Assembly: GCF_963691925.1 (NCBI RefSeq)
Contig: NC_084987.1
Location: 19,181,848-19,245,847, forward strand
Length of the DNA stretch: 64,000 nt
Direction: 5' to 3'
Source: Scomber scombrus
Lineage: Eukaryota > Chordata > Actinopteri > Scombriformes > Scombridae
The notes beneath the pieces were generated by a model. That model searched no databases and was not told where the DNA came from. It saw only the letters and a program-made list of their open reading frames with translations. How positions within the stretch are numbered: the first letter of the stretch is position 1; every line of letters begins with the position of its first letter. Made by a program: the position numbers and the translations under genes. Below are positions 63,685 through 64,000 of the stretch, piece by piece.

Positions 63685-64000
63685 CTTGACAGCACATGTT
63701 GCTGTTTGCAGACATGCAGTCTGTCAGCTACTCTTTGTAAGATCTACACCATCTCACGGCCCCAGAAGATGATACATTAAATACATCAGTAAAACCATCA
63801 AACTCAGCCTTGCTTGAGAAGACTTGAGCAGCTGCAAAAAAAAAATATTTTAGTGCACCCTCTGCTTTATGCAAATGAACATAAGAAATGTAATAAAAGC
63901 TTTAAATTTGAAATACGATTGGTTGAAAGATTCTTTGTTGAGGTCCAAAAACTCAATTAGCCTTGTGGGAAGTACAAACACACCATGGTAGCCATGTGAT

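Larger units (their letters stand above)
57593..64000 (+). other. prkcb: prkcb intron 9, 5' part (continues past the edge)
   Basis: GTGAGG donor at 57593. No downstream kinase exon is recognisable to 64000. Contents: a TTCA tetranucleotide run (59396-59432), two long G runs, a CA/CT compound microsatellite and two possible repeats. Confidence 0.88.

Noticed and set aside
57593..64000. Search for the next prkcb exon (kinase N-lobe with the ATP-binding Lys)
   Set aside because: No frame on the + strand shows the expected VML...AVKILKKD type sequence; the exon must lie beyond the window.

Overview
This window is vertebrate nuclear DNA, almost certainly from a percomorph-type teleost fish. The evidence is a widely spaced multi-exon gene with consensus GT-AG introns, about thirty long dinucleotide microsatellites, two tRNA-derived SINEs, and degenerate copies of several interspersed repeats that I recognise from teleost genomes. 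Nothing bacterial, viral or plasmid-like is present.

The only protein-coding gene I can support is the 5' half of prkcb (protein kinase C beta, a conventional Ca2+/diacylglycerol-activated kinase) on the + strand. Nine exons were placed by protein similarity and splice sites: 4179-4357, 6062-6093, 31654-31736, 43847-43958, 44351-44479, 50894-51050, 51869-52003, 53306-53402 and 57452-57592. Together they give 1065 nt, an uninterrupted frame of 355 codons. They encode the pseudosubstrate, C1A, C1B, the complete C2 domain, the V3 hinge and the start of the kinase domain up to the glycine-rich loop. The rest of the catalytic domain must lie beyond the right edge; no exon for it is visible between 57593 and 64000. 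The beta identity rests on the exon 7-9 residues. Whether this is the prkcba or prkcbb teleost duplicate cannot be settled from this window.

Layout: 1-3637 is upstream flank with one old interspersed repeat and a GT microsatellite. A long CT-rich tract (3638-3946) directly precedes the presumed 5' UTR and a CpG-rich exon 1. Intron 2 (25.6 kb) and intron 3 (12.1 kb) make up most of the window and hold most of the repeats. Exons 4 to 9 are closer together.

The points most worth a second look are regulatory. Exon 8 is packed between a CT microsatellite that serves as its polypyrimidine tract and a GT microsatellite that supplies its 5' splice site. A well-formed but unannotated exon-like segment lies in intron 7 (52327-52487); its inclusion would be frame-disrupting. 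Long CT tracts are all on the sense strand of the gene. I found no undescribed multi-gene system here.
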